In this document: positions 48,208 through 61,779 of the stretch, piece after piece | Layout of the letters: each line of letters opens with the position of its first letter | Numbering within the stretch: position 1 is the first letter of the stretch | Source of the DNA: Muricea muricata | Lineage: Eukaryota; Cnidaria; Anthozoa; Malacalcyonacea; Plexauridae | Assembly (NCBI GenBank): GCA_963855995.1 | Contig: OY979716.1 | Span: 89,429,042-89,493,041, forward strand | DNA: 64,000 bases | Direction: 5' to 3' | Made by a program: the position numbers and the translations under genes | Notes under the pieces: generated by a model | Database searches by the model: none | Told to the model about the DNA's origin: nothing | What the model saw: the letters and a program-made list of their open reading frames with translations, nothing else

Positions 48208-48871
48208 ATGTATCCAAGCGATCGTCCTTCGAGTCGACACACCAGCGACGCGCACGCACTGGAGATTGTGCTACGGTTGTTTAATTTAGCAATTTTTTTT
48301 TCTCTTTTTCCTTTATTTTTTCGTTGTGGAGCATTTGGTCATTTAGCTGCATCCTGCACCAGAACTTCGACTTCCTCATCTTCAGTGACAAATACGCAAA
48401 CCAGATGACTAGCCGGTGATGAAGTTGAGTGATTCGTTTCTTGCTTTAGAATTCTTGCATGTTGGCAAATTTAACGCTAACAATAGAGGCGATAATGTTA
48501 AAGGTCGCCTTAAGGGCGCGCTAAATTTTTGGCGCAACACTCTTAACGCATCAGACTTTGTTCTTTCTACTAATGAATGCGGCTATAGATTGCCATTCGC
48601 GGACTATCCGCCCCATTGTTTTTTGCCAAATAATTTATCTGCAGTCAAGCATAGAGCATTTGTCTCTTGGGCTATTAAAGAGCTGTTAGCCGACAAGTGT
48701 ATACAGGAACACAATAAACCGCCTTTTTGTGTTAACCCCCTCAAGGTTGCCGTGGGTAAGAAACTGCGCTTAGTCATTGACCTTCGCCATGTAAATCAGT
48801 ATTTAGTAAAATCAGTATTTAGTAAATATGAGGATCTGCCTCACCATCCTTGTTCTTGGCAGTCCTACAAA
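48208..48871 (+). pseudogene. DIRS-like retroelement remnant: gag zinc knuckle and RT start
   Basis: The first frame ends FRCGAFGHLAASCTRTSTSS, a CCHC-type zinc knuckle (CxxCGxFGHxxxxC-like, first Cys replaced). The second frame, 48416-48865, reads VKGRLKGALNFWRNTLNAS with FVLSTNECGYRLPF, then HRAFVSWAIKELLADKCIQE, NPLKVAVGKKLRLVIDLRHV and NQYLVKSVFSKYEDL. This is the N-terminal RT portion of DIRS/Ngaro-type elements ('NPLxVxxxxGKxRLxLDLRxVNxxLxxxxFKxEDL'). The rest of RT is absent; similarity ends just after KYEDL, close to an hAT MITE insertion at 48880. Confidence 0.7.
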
Positions 48872-48879
48872 CCCACAAG

Positions 48880-49047
48880 CAGGGCCGTCGCTAGAGCGTT
48901 AATTGGGGGGGGGGTGAATATTCATATTTTTGTGTTATGCCCGACTAATTTCTTTTGAAATCAACTTGATTTGAAAAGAAATCAATCGGGCATAACATGA
49001 AAATATGAACATTCAACCGCCCAATTAACGCTCCAGCGACGGCCCTG
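48880..49047. mobile_element. 168-bp hAT-type MITE
   Basis: A near-perfect palindrome whose ends read CAGGGCCGTCGCT on both strands, flanked by an exact 8-bp duplication CCCACAAG (48872-48879 and 49048-49055). An 8-bp duplication and a CAGGG start are hallmarks of hAT elements. A G run of about 12 lies inside the left arm. Confidence 0.92.
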
Positions 49048-49129
49048 CCCACAAGTGATCAGTTACTGCTCGTCAACCTTAGCTGGTGGAATGATGTATT
49101 GTAAACTTGGTTTTTGATGTAAGTTGGAA

Positions 49130-49262
49130 ATTAGAGCAAGCTATATGCAAACCCTCTTCTCAAGAAACCTGGTCTAGATTTGGAGTTTGAAAACCTCAGA
49201 CCTGTCAATAATACTCTTTTCGATGCAAAAATAGCCGAAAAGATTGTCACGTCATTGCAGGG
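49130..49262 (+). pseudogene. CR1-like LINE RT fragment
   Basis: Reads ANPLLKKPGLDLEFENLRPV, then NNTLFDAKIAEKIVTSLQ. 'PLLKKPxLDxxxxxNxRPVSNLxFxSKxxEKVV' is the start of the RT palm in CR1/Jockey-type LINEs. No continuation follows. Confidence 0.6.
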
Positions 49263-51086
49263 CGGGGAAACACATCAATAAACTAGCGTGCGACGTGCGA
49301 TGCGCGGTGGAAAATGTGCCTTTTTAAAAAATGCGAACAAAACTGCTTTCAAACAGAGTAACAATAGAATAAGAAATTTCTTCCGAAAAAAATGGATTTG
49401 AACGGTAAGTAGAAACATAATAGTTATCAAACTTTCCAAAAAAATTAAACTTATTCTAATACACGGAATGGTCCATCCATTTCCCATCCTTAAATACATA
49501 AACCAAATAAAAACAACACGGAAATTAACCTGTCAAAAAAATTTTCTAAATTTTAAAGCGCGAACCAACTGAAAATACAAGATTTTTTGCTAGGAGAGGT
49601 TGTTGCAGAATTATCTGAGAACGACAAAAAGTACTTAGATACATATGTTTTTTATCTCCGATTAAATTCAGCTGTGCTTTTTTGTGCTTTTTTCATAAAA
49701 CCACTATTTCTACACTGTGGTTAGTCGTTTACGTATGTATATAGCTTACGGCATCTGACAAAAGATTCATGAATTCAAAGCACGGACTAGATGGTTTTCT
49801 CTTAGGAGAGATTGTCCTAGGTTAATATAAAGACGCCAGCATGAAGACAAAATATCAAGCTTTTTGCCTCACATTAAACTGAACTGTGCTTTTTTGTGAT
49901 CATTCGTAAAACGACAACACCGACACTCGATAATATTGTCTCTTTCGCATGCATCAAACTATTAAAATACGTCGGTGTCAAAACATTCATGAATTCACAG
50001 CACGGACTATATGATTTTCTCTTAGCAGAGGTTGTACCAAGATCTATTTGAACATGCGAACATGAAGGCAAAAATATCGAGCTTTTTGCCAACAGCCTTT
50101 ATCAACAGCCTTACCGAAGTACGTTCCTCCAGATTGTTAATGAAAAAACAAACAAATGTTTACGTAGTTCAAGAATCCCTTCTCTATTTTGAAGGAGATG
50201 ACAAACCGCCAAAGAGAAAAGCGAATGAGACTATTTGGGACACTATTCCTTGGTTTGTTGAAGTTTAGCTCGCGAGAATTTAGAAACGATTGTCACAGAT
50301 TAGTAATGATGAAAAGGTTTTATTAATTTGGTAACAGTACGTTTGTTAAACTATTAATTATGCTACTAAAGAATACAGGCATAGTTGTTGCTGATACTGT
50401 CCGAAAATGCAGCTAACACAGCTGTAGGTATTTAACTAAATCAGCCTTCTGAATCAGCTAACTGAACAGGCCAAAATTTAGCTGCTATTTTTGGGAGTGC
50501 TCTCTGTCCTCTTGAATGTGTTTTAGACAGTTAGCACAATGTGAGAAGCCCCTTTTCATAGTTGTAATTGTAAAATTACCAGTATACAAATAACTACAGG
50601 TGTATATAAAGCTGCATTTTGAAATGTGTACGACTAAGCAGAGGCAGTATATATATCCCAAAAAATGGAATAGAAATTGGGCGTTAGAAAGGCCAATTTC
50701 TGCCTTCATCAACCAACATCAGTACTTTTCTTGGTTTTCTCAGTGTGAGAAAATACCGCTCTTGCCGCGCTGGCCTCGATCGTCTCGCTCTCTGGCTCAC
50801 CAACGGTATTGATTGTTTGTGGATTTTACAAGCAAGGATCCGATGTATTTTCCTCTTCAAAAATAGCTTCGCTCATGCTTTCTGCCATTTTGATTTACAT
50901 AAAGGGAGAGGGGGGTACGCGCATCACACATAGATTAGGGGTGCCGCAGCCATTTCACCCCGCGCTTTATAGCGCGCTGATCATTGTAATAAAAATACGC
51001 CACTGTCAGTCAGCCAATCGGCATATCGCCAACATCACTCAAATGGAACAGTTCTTTTAAAAGTACACTGACACAACGACATACTT
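49263..51086. other. Degenerate repeats, no supported gene
   Basis: Near 49560, 49767 and 49987 the same motif recurs imperfectly (ATGAATTCAMAGCACGGACTA, then GATTTTCTCTTAG, AGAGRTTGT) about 215 bp apart, followed by CTGTGCTTTTTTGTG. A 78-codon ORF at 50032-50268 begins in the third copy; its function is unknown. Confidence 0.45.
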
Positions 51087-51287
51087 ATGAATATGGACAA
51101 CAAAGAGGTTAGATTGTTGGTTATGTTTGATATGGGCGGTGTCTTTGTCACTATCAACCATAGCATTCTCATTGACATTCTGAAGAATGATTTTGCTTCA
51201 GTGGTTTACATCATGCCTTTGCAAATAGAAGACAATGTGTTGTTATTGAGCGATGTAAGTCCTCTGAATTTATGGTTCCTTCTGTAG
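51087..51287 (+). pseudogene. CR1-like LINE RT fragment (motif A region)
   Basis: Reads RLLVMFDMGGVFVTINHSIL followed by IDILKNDF. This fits the LINE RT segment 'LLVLLDLSAAFDTINHxILLxIL', with the second Asp of the block changed (FVT for FDT). Downstream sequence loses the frame. A dead fragment, perhaps of the same LINE as 49130-49262. Confidence 0.6.
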
Positions 51288-51740
51288 TCCCACATTTAAG
51301 GTAGCTGTTTGGGTACTGTTTTATGTTTGCTGTACGTGTCTGGCCTCATAACCTTCTGGGAGCCAAGACCCCAAGAACTTGAGATAAATATCCGACCATA
51401 GAATGTCAAGAAGAAGAATATCAAGTCATAGGATACTTGAATGAAGTATTGCGAATTTCGGATGAAACTGCTGGCCGTTCCTATCGTGGGCCAAGTCTTA
51501 TATTTCAAAGAAGTCCTATATTTCAAAGAAGTTTTATTTATTCTGAGTTGGTCATATATAATTTTGAAGAACTCGTGTATATTTTACAGTAGTCGTATAA
51601 TTTATCAAAGAAGTATTATTGTACGGATCGGCGCTCCATAGCCGATTCAATTATGCCATGACTTTTCCGGGGGGAGGGGGTGTGGTTATTGGTTGATTGG
51701 CCAAATACCAAGTCATGGGTGACGTCTTGTTTTTGCTGTG
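51288..51740. other. No gene seen
   Basis: Contains a G-rich run near 51670. A short tandem of TCTTATATTTCAAAGAAG lies at 51497-51535. Confidence 0.4.
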
Positions 51741-53347
51741 ACCTTGAGGTCATTTATGACTAACTGTTAACTCGATCTATCGTTATAAATTATGTTTGGT
51801 GTATAAACTAAAAAATTATTAGAGGTAGATAAAAGTATTCTGGTCAAGAGTAGTGCACGTGGTATATATAAAAATAAATTTATACTGCATACTTACAGAT
51901 AGAACGTCATCAGCATTTGAAATTTAAACGGCTGAAAGGCATATTGTGGCGCAAATAATGGAAATACGCTCACATACATATAGATATTATGCCGGTGTTA
52001 AACTGTTTACATTTTATTTTCTATCATTTGCTCCAAAATGCATTTAACATTTGGCCGCTTTTTACGCACGGTGCCAACGACACGTAGACTCGTATATTTC
52101 ATTAAATCCTACTCTAGTAAAAGTTCAATAACAATTACAAATTTTGCTTTGAAATTCACTGTACCAGTTAAATGCATATCACTTACTTGGTAAATTGTAT
52201 AAACTAACTAGGATATCACTGAACCTAAAGAACTAAAAACCTGGAGACCGAAAACCCAACGACTCAGAAACCCAAAGACCCAAAGACTAGAGACCCAGAG
52301 ATCCAAAGACCCAGAGACCCAGAAACACCAAGACCTAGAAAGCCAAAGACTCAGAAACCCTGAGACCTAGAATCCCAGAGACCTAGAAACCCATAAACCT
52401 GCAGAGTTAGAAGCCTATCAGCCCAGAGAACCAGGAACCCAAGAACCTATACCCGATAGATACATCAGTACCCTTCATGTATCTAAATTGCTTTGTTTAA
52501 TTCCCGACCCGCAGCGCGGAGCGCTGTCCGGGCGAAGCCGGGGGCGAGGGTTATTAGTTCTGAGATGCGAAAGTCATCCGCCATTATGTGTTGGTTTGGT
52601 TTGGTTTGGATGTTCGACCTTTTAGCTGACGTCATTGAGCTCCGAGGGTTTAAGAAATGTCAAGAAATCTGTTGGGAAACAAATCGAAATAATTAAAAAA
52701 CAATAAAAATGTATGAAAAAAAAGACGACGAAAAACGCGCCAACAGAAGGAAACAAGAACGGAAACCGGGAAACGTACATAAAAGGTAGCCATATTCAGA
52801 CTATTCAGTGCGTAATGATTCCACATTTATTTAATTTCGATGTTTACGTTTCTTTGTTTTGTAAAAGCAAGACTGTAGTTTTATTGTAAGAGCTAAAATA
52901 ATTTACCGGTAAAAAAATACAACCGTAGCTATTTTAATCAAATATGCATGGCTTGAAATGGTTTTATTGCAAAACAAAGATTTAATAGCTTATAAATATT
53001 TATCAAAACATTTTTAATAATGTCGCGTAATGAACTATATTTCACACCGTGCGAAAGTTCACACTACACATGATAACATACGGACCACAGACATTTAGAA
53101 AATTAAGTATTTTGTCGTTAAAACTAGCAATTCTTTCATTATTTTCACAGTTGTTGAAAACATATAGAACGCGCGCATTATTAAGAATAGGTACGCTTAA
53201 GCGTACATGTGTCTACTGTGAATTTGATTTGAAGTCTGAGCAACTAGAAGTGAATGTTAGCAACTAGAAGTAAAATGAAAAGAATGGATAAGTGAAAGAC
53301 TTTTTATTCGTATATAACATAAAAATTTATCACACATATTCACTTTA

Positions 53348-53627
53348 CTGTCGTTGGAATGGAAGTGTTGATAAAATATTGTATCAATTCATTTCTCAAG
53401 TTGACGAATTCATTTGGTAGAAAATTGATCAACTTCCTTCAAAATTGCTCAACTTCCTTATTATTTGTTTGTGATTGGTCAATTTGTTCTGACGTGAAAT
53501 CTAATTGGCTCACTGGCTAGCAGGAACTGGACAACAGGAAGTTGATCAATTTTCTATCAAATGAATTGATCAACTTGAAGAAATGAATTGATACAATATT
53601 TTATCAACACTTCCATTGCAACAACAG
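53348..53627. mobile_element. 280-bp palindromic MITE with TA duplication
   Basis: TA, then CTGTCGTTGGAATGGAAGTG at the left; CACTTCCATTGCAACAACAG then TA at the right. The arms pair over most of their length (TTGATAAAATATTGTATCAA and its mirror). Fits a Tc1/mariner-type MITE. Confidence 0.85.
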
Positions 53628-54380
53628 TAAGTAACATAAGCTTTAGTTTTGCAAAGTAATTAGTGTACATCATTGTTCATTATTACTAAGCAATACGAGT
53701 CATTTATTTAAATTGTGTACCATTGTTGAGACATCTTTTGACTTTTTGTCGTTTGACTTGAAAAATTATGTTGGTGAAATTTCGAGGTAAAAAAGGGACT
53801 AAATTCTGCAAAATAGCAAATGCTAGCACACTAATTAGTATACAGGGACAAAATTATAGTAAACCTCCACTTGTAGGGATTTACCTTTCCTGAAAATAAT
53901 TGCACATCTCTTAAATAATAAGATTTCTATAATTTGTTAATTTATGTAATAGATTACAAGAGGCAAATCATAATCACATACTTCATGAATCTCTCAATGA
54001 TAAATATTTTGAGTTTTAGCCAAAATACATAGTGAAAGCCCTCTAGTTCTCCATCTCATGTAATTTTTCAGTATGAATAGTTTGCTACATATATTAATTA
54101 TACATAGTGACAGCCGCACAACTGAGATGGACTCCACACTGAGAAGAACTGACTGTATACTGAACAGCGTTACCCCAAGTACAGTAGGCAGTAGAGTAGC
54201 CTGCCTACAGACTGTATTATTTGACATATAGAGTCTATTGTAAAATAATCAAGTCTGTTTGGAGGCTAGCAACAGAGTGACAATTAATCAAGTTATAGCA
54301 ATAGAGTATATTTAATGACAATGACAGATGTCCCCTTAGTATTCAAAAAATTAAGAAAAAAAAAGTATAAAACAAAAGCG

Positions 54381-54456
54381 CGTAACTGGGCTGGAACCCG
54401 GAACAAACTGCTCATGATCAGAAGCGCGCCACCTAGACCACTGAGCTAATGCGGCC
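54381..54456 (-). tRNA. tRNA-like sequence (SINE head or tRNA pseudogene)
   Basis: On the reverse strand GGCCGCA is followed by TAGCTCAGTGG (A box) and, 40 bases on, GGGTTCCAGCCC (B-box-like), over about 76 nt. A T-rich run that could end Pol III transcription follows at 54345-54365. The acceptor 3' strand does not pair with the 5' strand and the anticodon arm is irregular, so it is unlikely to be a working tRNA. Confidence 0.45.
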
Positions 54457-55194
54457 AATCGAAAGTTTGCCGTTAAAAACTAAACTTATAGTGCTTATGT
54501 AACCGTGCTTGTAGGCACCGCTGTCAAATGTATGAAATATTAACTTATTGCGGGCTCGCCGTGGTTTTACTCGATCCTATCTAGTGCCTTTCTAATAACA
54601 CACGATGAAATTTGAAACCGGAAGTGATTGGCCTAAAAGTTGATGTTCAAGCCACTTATGGGCATAGACGTAAACGTTCGGAATACGGAAACCTCCGAAA
54701 TTAGAATCCTCGTATACATTGATCGCCCAAATTGAGCTCACACGACGACATATGCGTCTACACAGTAGACACAAAAACTGCCGTGTCGGCGTGTTGCTAT
54801 GACAACAACCCTGGAAATACTTCATGTTCCGATATAATGGGCTGTTTGATGTTCTCACATTAAATATCGTTGACTGGCAGAGAAACATTGCCAACCGTTA
54901 ACGTACCACCACGCTCAAGTTTGTACACGCCAGTACAGATCGTTTGGTTAAGCGACTTCACTAAAACTAGCATGCTACTGGATGCTCTGCACGTGCGCGT
55001 GAAAACCCGATAGTTTCCGACAATTCCCGAGTATGTGTAAACAGTTGAAAATAGACTTCTAGTTGGTCAAAATAAATGGGCTTTTCAGCAAAATAATCGT
55101 CAATATTTCATCCAGACTTCGTTCTGATATTCCGACAATGAATTCTTAGGAGTTTTCAATATATTTGATGATGAAATTTGAATATATACTGAAT

Positions 55195-58149
<2,955 letters not shown>

Positions 58150-58150
<1 letters not shown>

Positions 58151-58857
58151 GTGATGTTCGAATATCTTCACCCGTATTGAACACTTCTTGAACCAGGCCT
58201 AAGCGATATTCTCCTCGCATGGTGTTCCGGTCTGCTACGATAACCACGTCTCTAGCACGCAAATTACGATTAGCTGCATTGCATTTGCGGCACACAACTA
58301 AGACAGGCGCGTATAACTGCGTCCACTTCTTCCAAAATTCGTGAACAAGTACTTGAACAACATGGTGTCGCTTCCTTGGGTCAGGACTGCAAGGCTGCCA
58401 TCCACTGGGGTTCTTAGCTGTCGCTCTCCCTAGTAATAAGCTGTTAGGGGTTGATTAAAATGTTGATCTCGGAATCGGTGCTAGGGAGTGTACCGATTGG
58501 TCTCTCGTTAAGGAGATTTGCTGTTTCACCACAAACTGTAAGAAATTCCTCAACAGAAAGGCGTTGGTTTCTTATGGTGAAATGTGAAATGTATTGCTCT
58601 CTTGACACTTTTAACCAGAGACTCAACAGCTCTAGATACCAAGGGCTGTCAGCAGGGGCGAAGACCCATGTAAGATCATTTTCTGCTCCTTTCTTATGTA
58701 GGGAACGACTGTCGACGCTGGTCCAGGCTTCTCTAAGCTCCCTTTCTGCTCCAACTAACTGGGATCCAGGATTGCTGTAAATTACTTCGGGCCAGCCACG
58801 AGCGCTAAGGAATCTTCTTAAGGCCATAAGGAAGGACTCACTATCATACATACACAA
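58150..58857 (-). pseudogene. BEL/Pao integrase remnant with C-terminal domain
   Basis: On the reverse strand the frame from 58857 reads SESFLMALRRFLSARGWPEV, PGSQLVGAERELREAW, FAPADSPWY and SVEEFLTVCGETANLLNERP, the BEL/Pao integrase core. After a frameshift near 58450 the next frame reads LLLGRATAKNPSGWQPCSPD, HHVVQVLVHEFWKKW and VVCRKCNAANRNLRARDVVI, the C-terminal domain. The Asp usual before PGSQ is Asn, and the Glu-bearing helix is altered, so the enzyme would be dead even without the frameshift. Similarity ends at about 58150, where the LINE begins. RT and protease are missing. Confidence 0.82.
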
Positions 58858-59784
58858 AGACTACTAGCATTAAGGTGCTGAGGGACAGCTGTGGGCGGCT
58901 GTGTTGGTGAGGTGTTGTTTGGTTATAAGCAGAAGATGGAATAACCGTACTGACTACAGGGATGGATGCAGTAATTGAATGTGCACTTGCTGTGTTGTCA
59001 TCAGGAGGGATTGCCACACTACTTATGGTTGGCACTGTTTGTGTGTTCTCAGCTGGGGTTTTGGTTGTGATTATATCATCTGTTATATTCTCGTTTGTAG
59101 TGCTTGAGCTTGCAGGGGGCAAGTTGTTGCCACTTACAATTTTCAGTGGCTTAGCAGGTTTGAATGACTTGGGTGTTTGCTCACTATGCAAAATTAAATT
59201 GATTTTCCTTATTCGATTCGATTGTAAACTGTTCCTGTGATGTTGTCAACATTTTCTTGAATTACATCGTTCTCCTCTTGACATCCAATTGACCAAAGCT
59301 TAGCCATTTCAGCACAAATGTTATTCAAAAATAACTGCAATACACTTTATCAAGTTGTAAGGCATCCGAACTAATGTTATCAGACCCAAGATTCTGATCA
59401 ACTAGTGAAATCAGTTCTTGAATTCTACATATGTCATTCTTAAAAGCCCACTTAACTGGACTTGTTGCTTGTTTCCTAGCAACCTGCTCATTTGTGGCTT
59501 TCATACACATCTCTGGCTTCTGAATAGCATTGTTTTACCTTGTCTCTATAAGTTGTAATATCCTCTCCATTAACTACACGATGCTCAGCATATTTTTCTT
59601 CAGCCGCAACATCTTCATATTCTTCATTGATAGCGCAAAAATCATCAAATACCTTTTCAACCATCAGATTCTTTAAGATCTTGTGATCAGCATCTCTGTT
59701 GCATAATGCCACAAAACGTCTTGACGCGACGGTTACGGCCATTTTGGCCCTGCTTCTCACTTGTTTTCGTTCCTCAACATTCAT
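58858..59784 (-). pseudogene. Probable BEL/Pao gag remnant
   Basis: On the reverse strand, the ATG at 59784 starts a helical, charged protein (RKQVRSRAKMAVTVASRRF, DDFCAINEEYEDVAAEEKYA, KQCYSEARDVYESHK) resembling the N-terminal helical part of BEL gag. Frame changes follow at about 59500 and 59320. The frame 58844-59191 then reads a Thr/Ser/Pro/Ile-rich linker. This is fused almost directly to the integrase core at 58857, so an internal deletion has removed most of pol. The gag call rests on position and composition, not on a diagnostic motif. Confidence 0.45.
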
Positions 59785-59794
59785 GATTTTAAGA

Positions 59795-59852
59795 TCTGGT
59801 AGAGCGGCGGTCTAGAAACCCGAAGATGCGAGTTCGAATCCCGCTCGAGACA
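59795..59852 (+). tRNA. tRNA-like 3' portion, antisense and 11 bp upstream of the gag-like start
   Basis: TGGTAGAGC (D-arm/A-box end), an anticodon-like arm, then GCGAGTTCGAATCCCGC (T arm with the canonical TTCGAAT loop) and TCGAGACA. The 5' acceptor strand and half of the D arm are missing, and the anticodon arm pairs poorly. It is a tRNA fragment, not a functional gene. Confidence 0.5.
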
Positions 59853-60379
59853 ACGAATTTTTCGTTGTTCTCTGCAGTGTCAGATTAATATGAATCTAGT
59901 TTTTCATATCTCTGAGGATGGTTCTGAAATTAGCTAGGTCTGTTTATAAGAAAACGTATCATCATGCTTTGAATAGATTCAAAAAATTAATGTGAATGAA
60001 CTAGGCTACCCAGCTCATAAGAGTGGATTACCCCCCCCCCCCCATCCAGCGGAAATTTCCCGCCAAATGACGTCAGCAGTTATTTTCCCGCGAAATGTCA
60101 TAAGGGTACTGTTGAATGACGTCACCGCGCGTGGTCAGCACGTGGACAGCACATGCACAGTGAATTGGCGTCATAGCACGTGAACAGCACATGTACATAG
60201 GATTGACGTCATAGCACGTGAACAGCATATGCACATTGGTTTGGGGTCATAGCGCGTGATCAGCACGTGAACAGCACAAATTTGGTTCCTAGGGTGATCC
60301 CAAGCACGGCGTGTGTATCAGAAAAGAGAGAAATGCAATGTAGGTTTAAAAAATATTTATTTCAACTTTTACAAACTAA
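59853..60379. other. No gene; C-run and regulatory-like minisatellite
   Basis: A run of about 13 C at 60031-60043. The 60065-60285 array is described separately. Confidence 0.5.
60065..60285. repeat. CRE/E-box-like minisatellite
   Basis: Imperfect units of about 45 bp built on GACGTCATAGCACGTGAACAG. TGACGTCA or close variants and CACGTG recur four to five times. Confidence 0.75.
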
Positions 60380-60840
60380 TGATTATATTTCAGTTGGTAT
60401 AAACATATGAGATAATCTATGAGATTTTTAAAAGTAAAAGTTTTTTCGATACTAGTGGATAGAGTATGTAAAGTTAAGTATGATAGTTTAAAAGTTTGTT
60501 CAAAAATTTTCCGACATTTTGTTGGTGGTTCTTCGTACTTGAGGATTTTAAATGCTTCCACGATTAGGATCCAGATATGTTCTTTCCCGATATGTGATTT
60601 TGCTTATTCGCAACAGTTCCACCAACTACATAATTCCCCAGTGTTTGTGTCTTTTCGTTCTATTTCTTTAATTTTTCTTGCAATCAATTCTACAGTTGTC
60701 GCAGCAGTCAGTTCCTTTGGAGTAAATTGTTCTTCGAGGTTAAAAATGTTATCAGAATACATCTGCTTAAAGGAATGTGCCATTGTAGCTAGTGTCCGTA
60801 CGGCTTGAAGAGCAAGTGTATCATGATAGAGTGATTGCAA
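60380..60840 (-). CDS. Unrecognised reverse-strand ORF with one in-frame stop
   Basis: From the ATG at 60840 the frame reads MQSLYHDTLALQAVRTLATM, a helical segment to about residue 60 (TAATTVELIARKIKEIERKD) and CSWWNCCE, then TAA at 60604-60606. The same frame continues open with KEHIWILIVEAFKILKYEEP and ends at 60376. Composition is protein-like. It lies between the regulatory-like array and the start of the Polinton-type genes, on the opposite strand, and might be an element gene. Either a 78-residue protein or a longer one broken by a stop. Function unknown. Confidence 0.35.
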
Positions 60841-60889
60841 TACATGTATTGAGTCAGTAGAGCGTTGCGCGTAGGAGTGAAGGTTAGGT

Positions 60890-61090
60890 ATTTTTAGAGC
60901 GTACGTTCGCTACGCTGCTGTTTAGGCATTGTCTTGCAGGGTGCCGGATATTGTAAGAGCGAACGTACGGTAGTGTTTAAACGCTGTACGTTCGCTATGC
61001 TGCTGTTTAGACATTGTTTTAAGAGCACGTACGCGTGGCAAGGTCAATTCAGGCAATGATATACAGTATGCTAATGTTTAGGCATTGTCA
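60890..61090. repeat. Repeated GCGTACGTTCGCTACGCTG motifs
   Basis: The block GTACGTTCGCTACGCTGCTG followed by TTTAGGCATTGTC occurs at 60901, again with small changes at 60988, and its last part at 61075. GAACGTACG also occurs inverted near 60962. It precedes the first Polinton-type gene and may belong to the element's end. Confidence 0.65.
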
Positions 61091-61248
61091 AAATGGCTCA
61101 AGGCATATTCTAATTGCGTCATACGGCAGGCATCGCCCACGCGTACCTTGACTATAAAAATCCGCAAATCGAACTAATTTTTTATTGCATTGAAGTTTTT
61201 TTACCCGAACTGTTTTTTACTGCATTTAAGCGTAGAATATCTGAGGAA

Positions 61249-61722
61249 ATGAATTTTTCGAAAGGATTCACGTATAAAAACAAAGTGTTTACAGATGAAG
61301 TTTCTTCTGTAGACTATCAGAAACTTTGTAGACTATTAGAAACGATAACAGCTTGGGCTGTTTCTGACGAAATTGAAAAGCTTTCTAAGGAGAAATGTTG
61401 TGGATGTGAGTATGACCATCCCAGTCAGCGTCGACATGATTGCCTGATGTTAACCGTTGAAGAAAAATGGTCAACGTACGGTTTGGAAGCGATGGAGAGA
61501 GTGAACAGCAAGCGGATGGTATGGCATCTATTTTTGGAGGCATTGAGAATTTTAAAACTAAAATATTACAACAGTATTGTCGACCATTTAAATGATCTTC
61601 GGCGCGATCCTGATTCTGCATTGTTGTATTCCTTAAATGAACTTCATCTCGGTACGAATAATACAGAATTTAACTCTGTTTTGAACTATCTTTCGTACTG
61701 GAAAGAAGGCAGAGGGTACTAA
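61249..61722 (+). CDS. Polinton-associated Cys/His protein ('CxGCxxDHPSQ' type)
   Basis: The first ATG in frame is at 61249 (157 residues); the frame is open upstream to 61114 but without ATG. Near residue 50-75 is CCGCEYDHPSQRRHDCLM, with three Cys and two His spaced like a small zinc-binding knot. I have seen this motif in proteins next to Polinton ATPases in invertebrates, but no function is known to me. The rest is helical (VWHLFLEALRILKLKYYNSI). It is followed 57 bp later by the GRF protein, on the same strand. The frame is intact, with no sign of decay. Confidence 0.6.
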   Translation: MNFSKGFTYKNKVFTDEVSSVDYQKLCRLLETITAWAVSDEIEKLSKEKCCGCEYDHPSQRRHDCLMLTVEEKWSTYGLEAMERVNSKRMVWHLFLEALRILKLKYYNSIVDHLNDLRRDPDSALLYSLNELHLGTNNTEFNSVLNYLSYWKEGRGY

Positions 61723-61765
61723 ATTAAACATTTACGAACACGTGATCGGAAGTGACGTTTAAAAA

Positions 61766-61773
61766 CTATATAA
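61766..61773 (+). promoter_or_regulatory. TATA-like box before the GRF gene
   Basis: CTATATAAGAG lies only about 10 bp before the first ATG (61780), so transcription from it would favour the next ATGs (61816, MMKCLHGEP). Confidence 0.35.
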
Positions 61774-61779
61774 GAGTGC

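Larger units (their letters stand above)
51741..54835. repeat. Dispersed direct repeat, copy B, interrupted
   Basis: 51741-53180 matches copy A from base 1. The match stops at about 53180 and resumes at 54778 (CTGCCGTGTCGGCGTGTTGC, copy A 1480-1500) to about 54835. About 1.6 kb of other DNA (53181-54777) therefore sits inside copy B. The insert begins near TGTGTCTACTGTG at 53207 and ends with its inverse CACAGTAGACACA at about 54761-54773. Confidence 0.85.
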
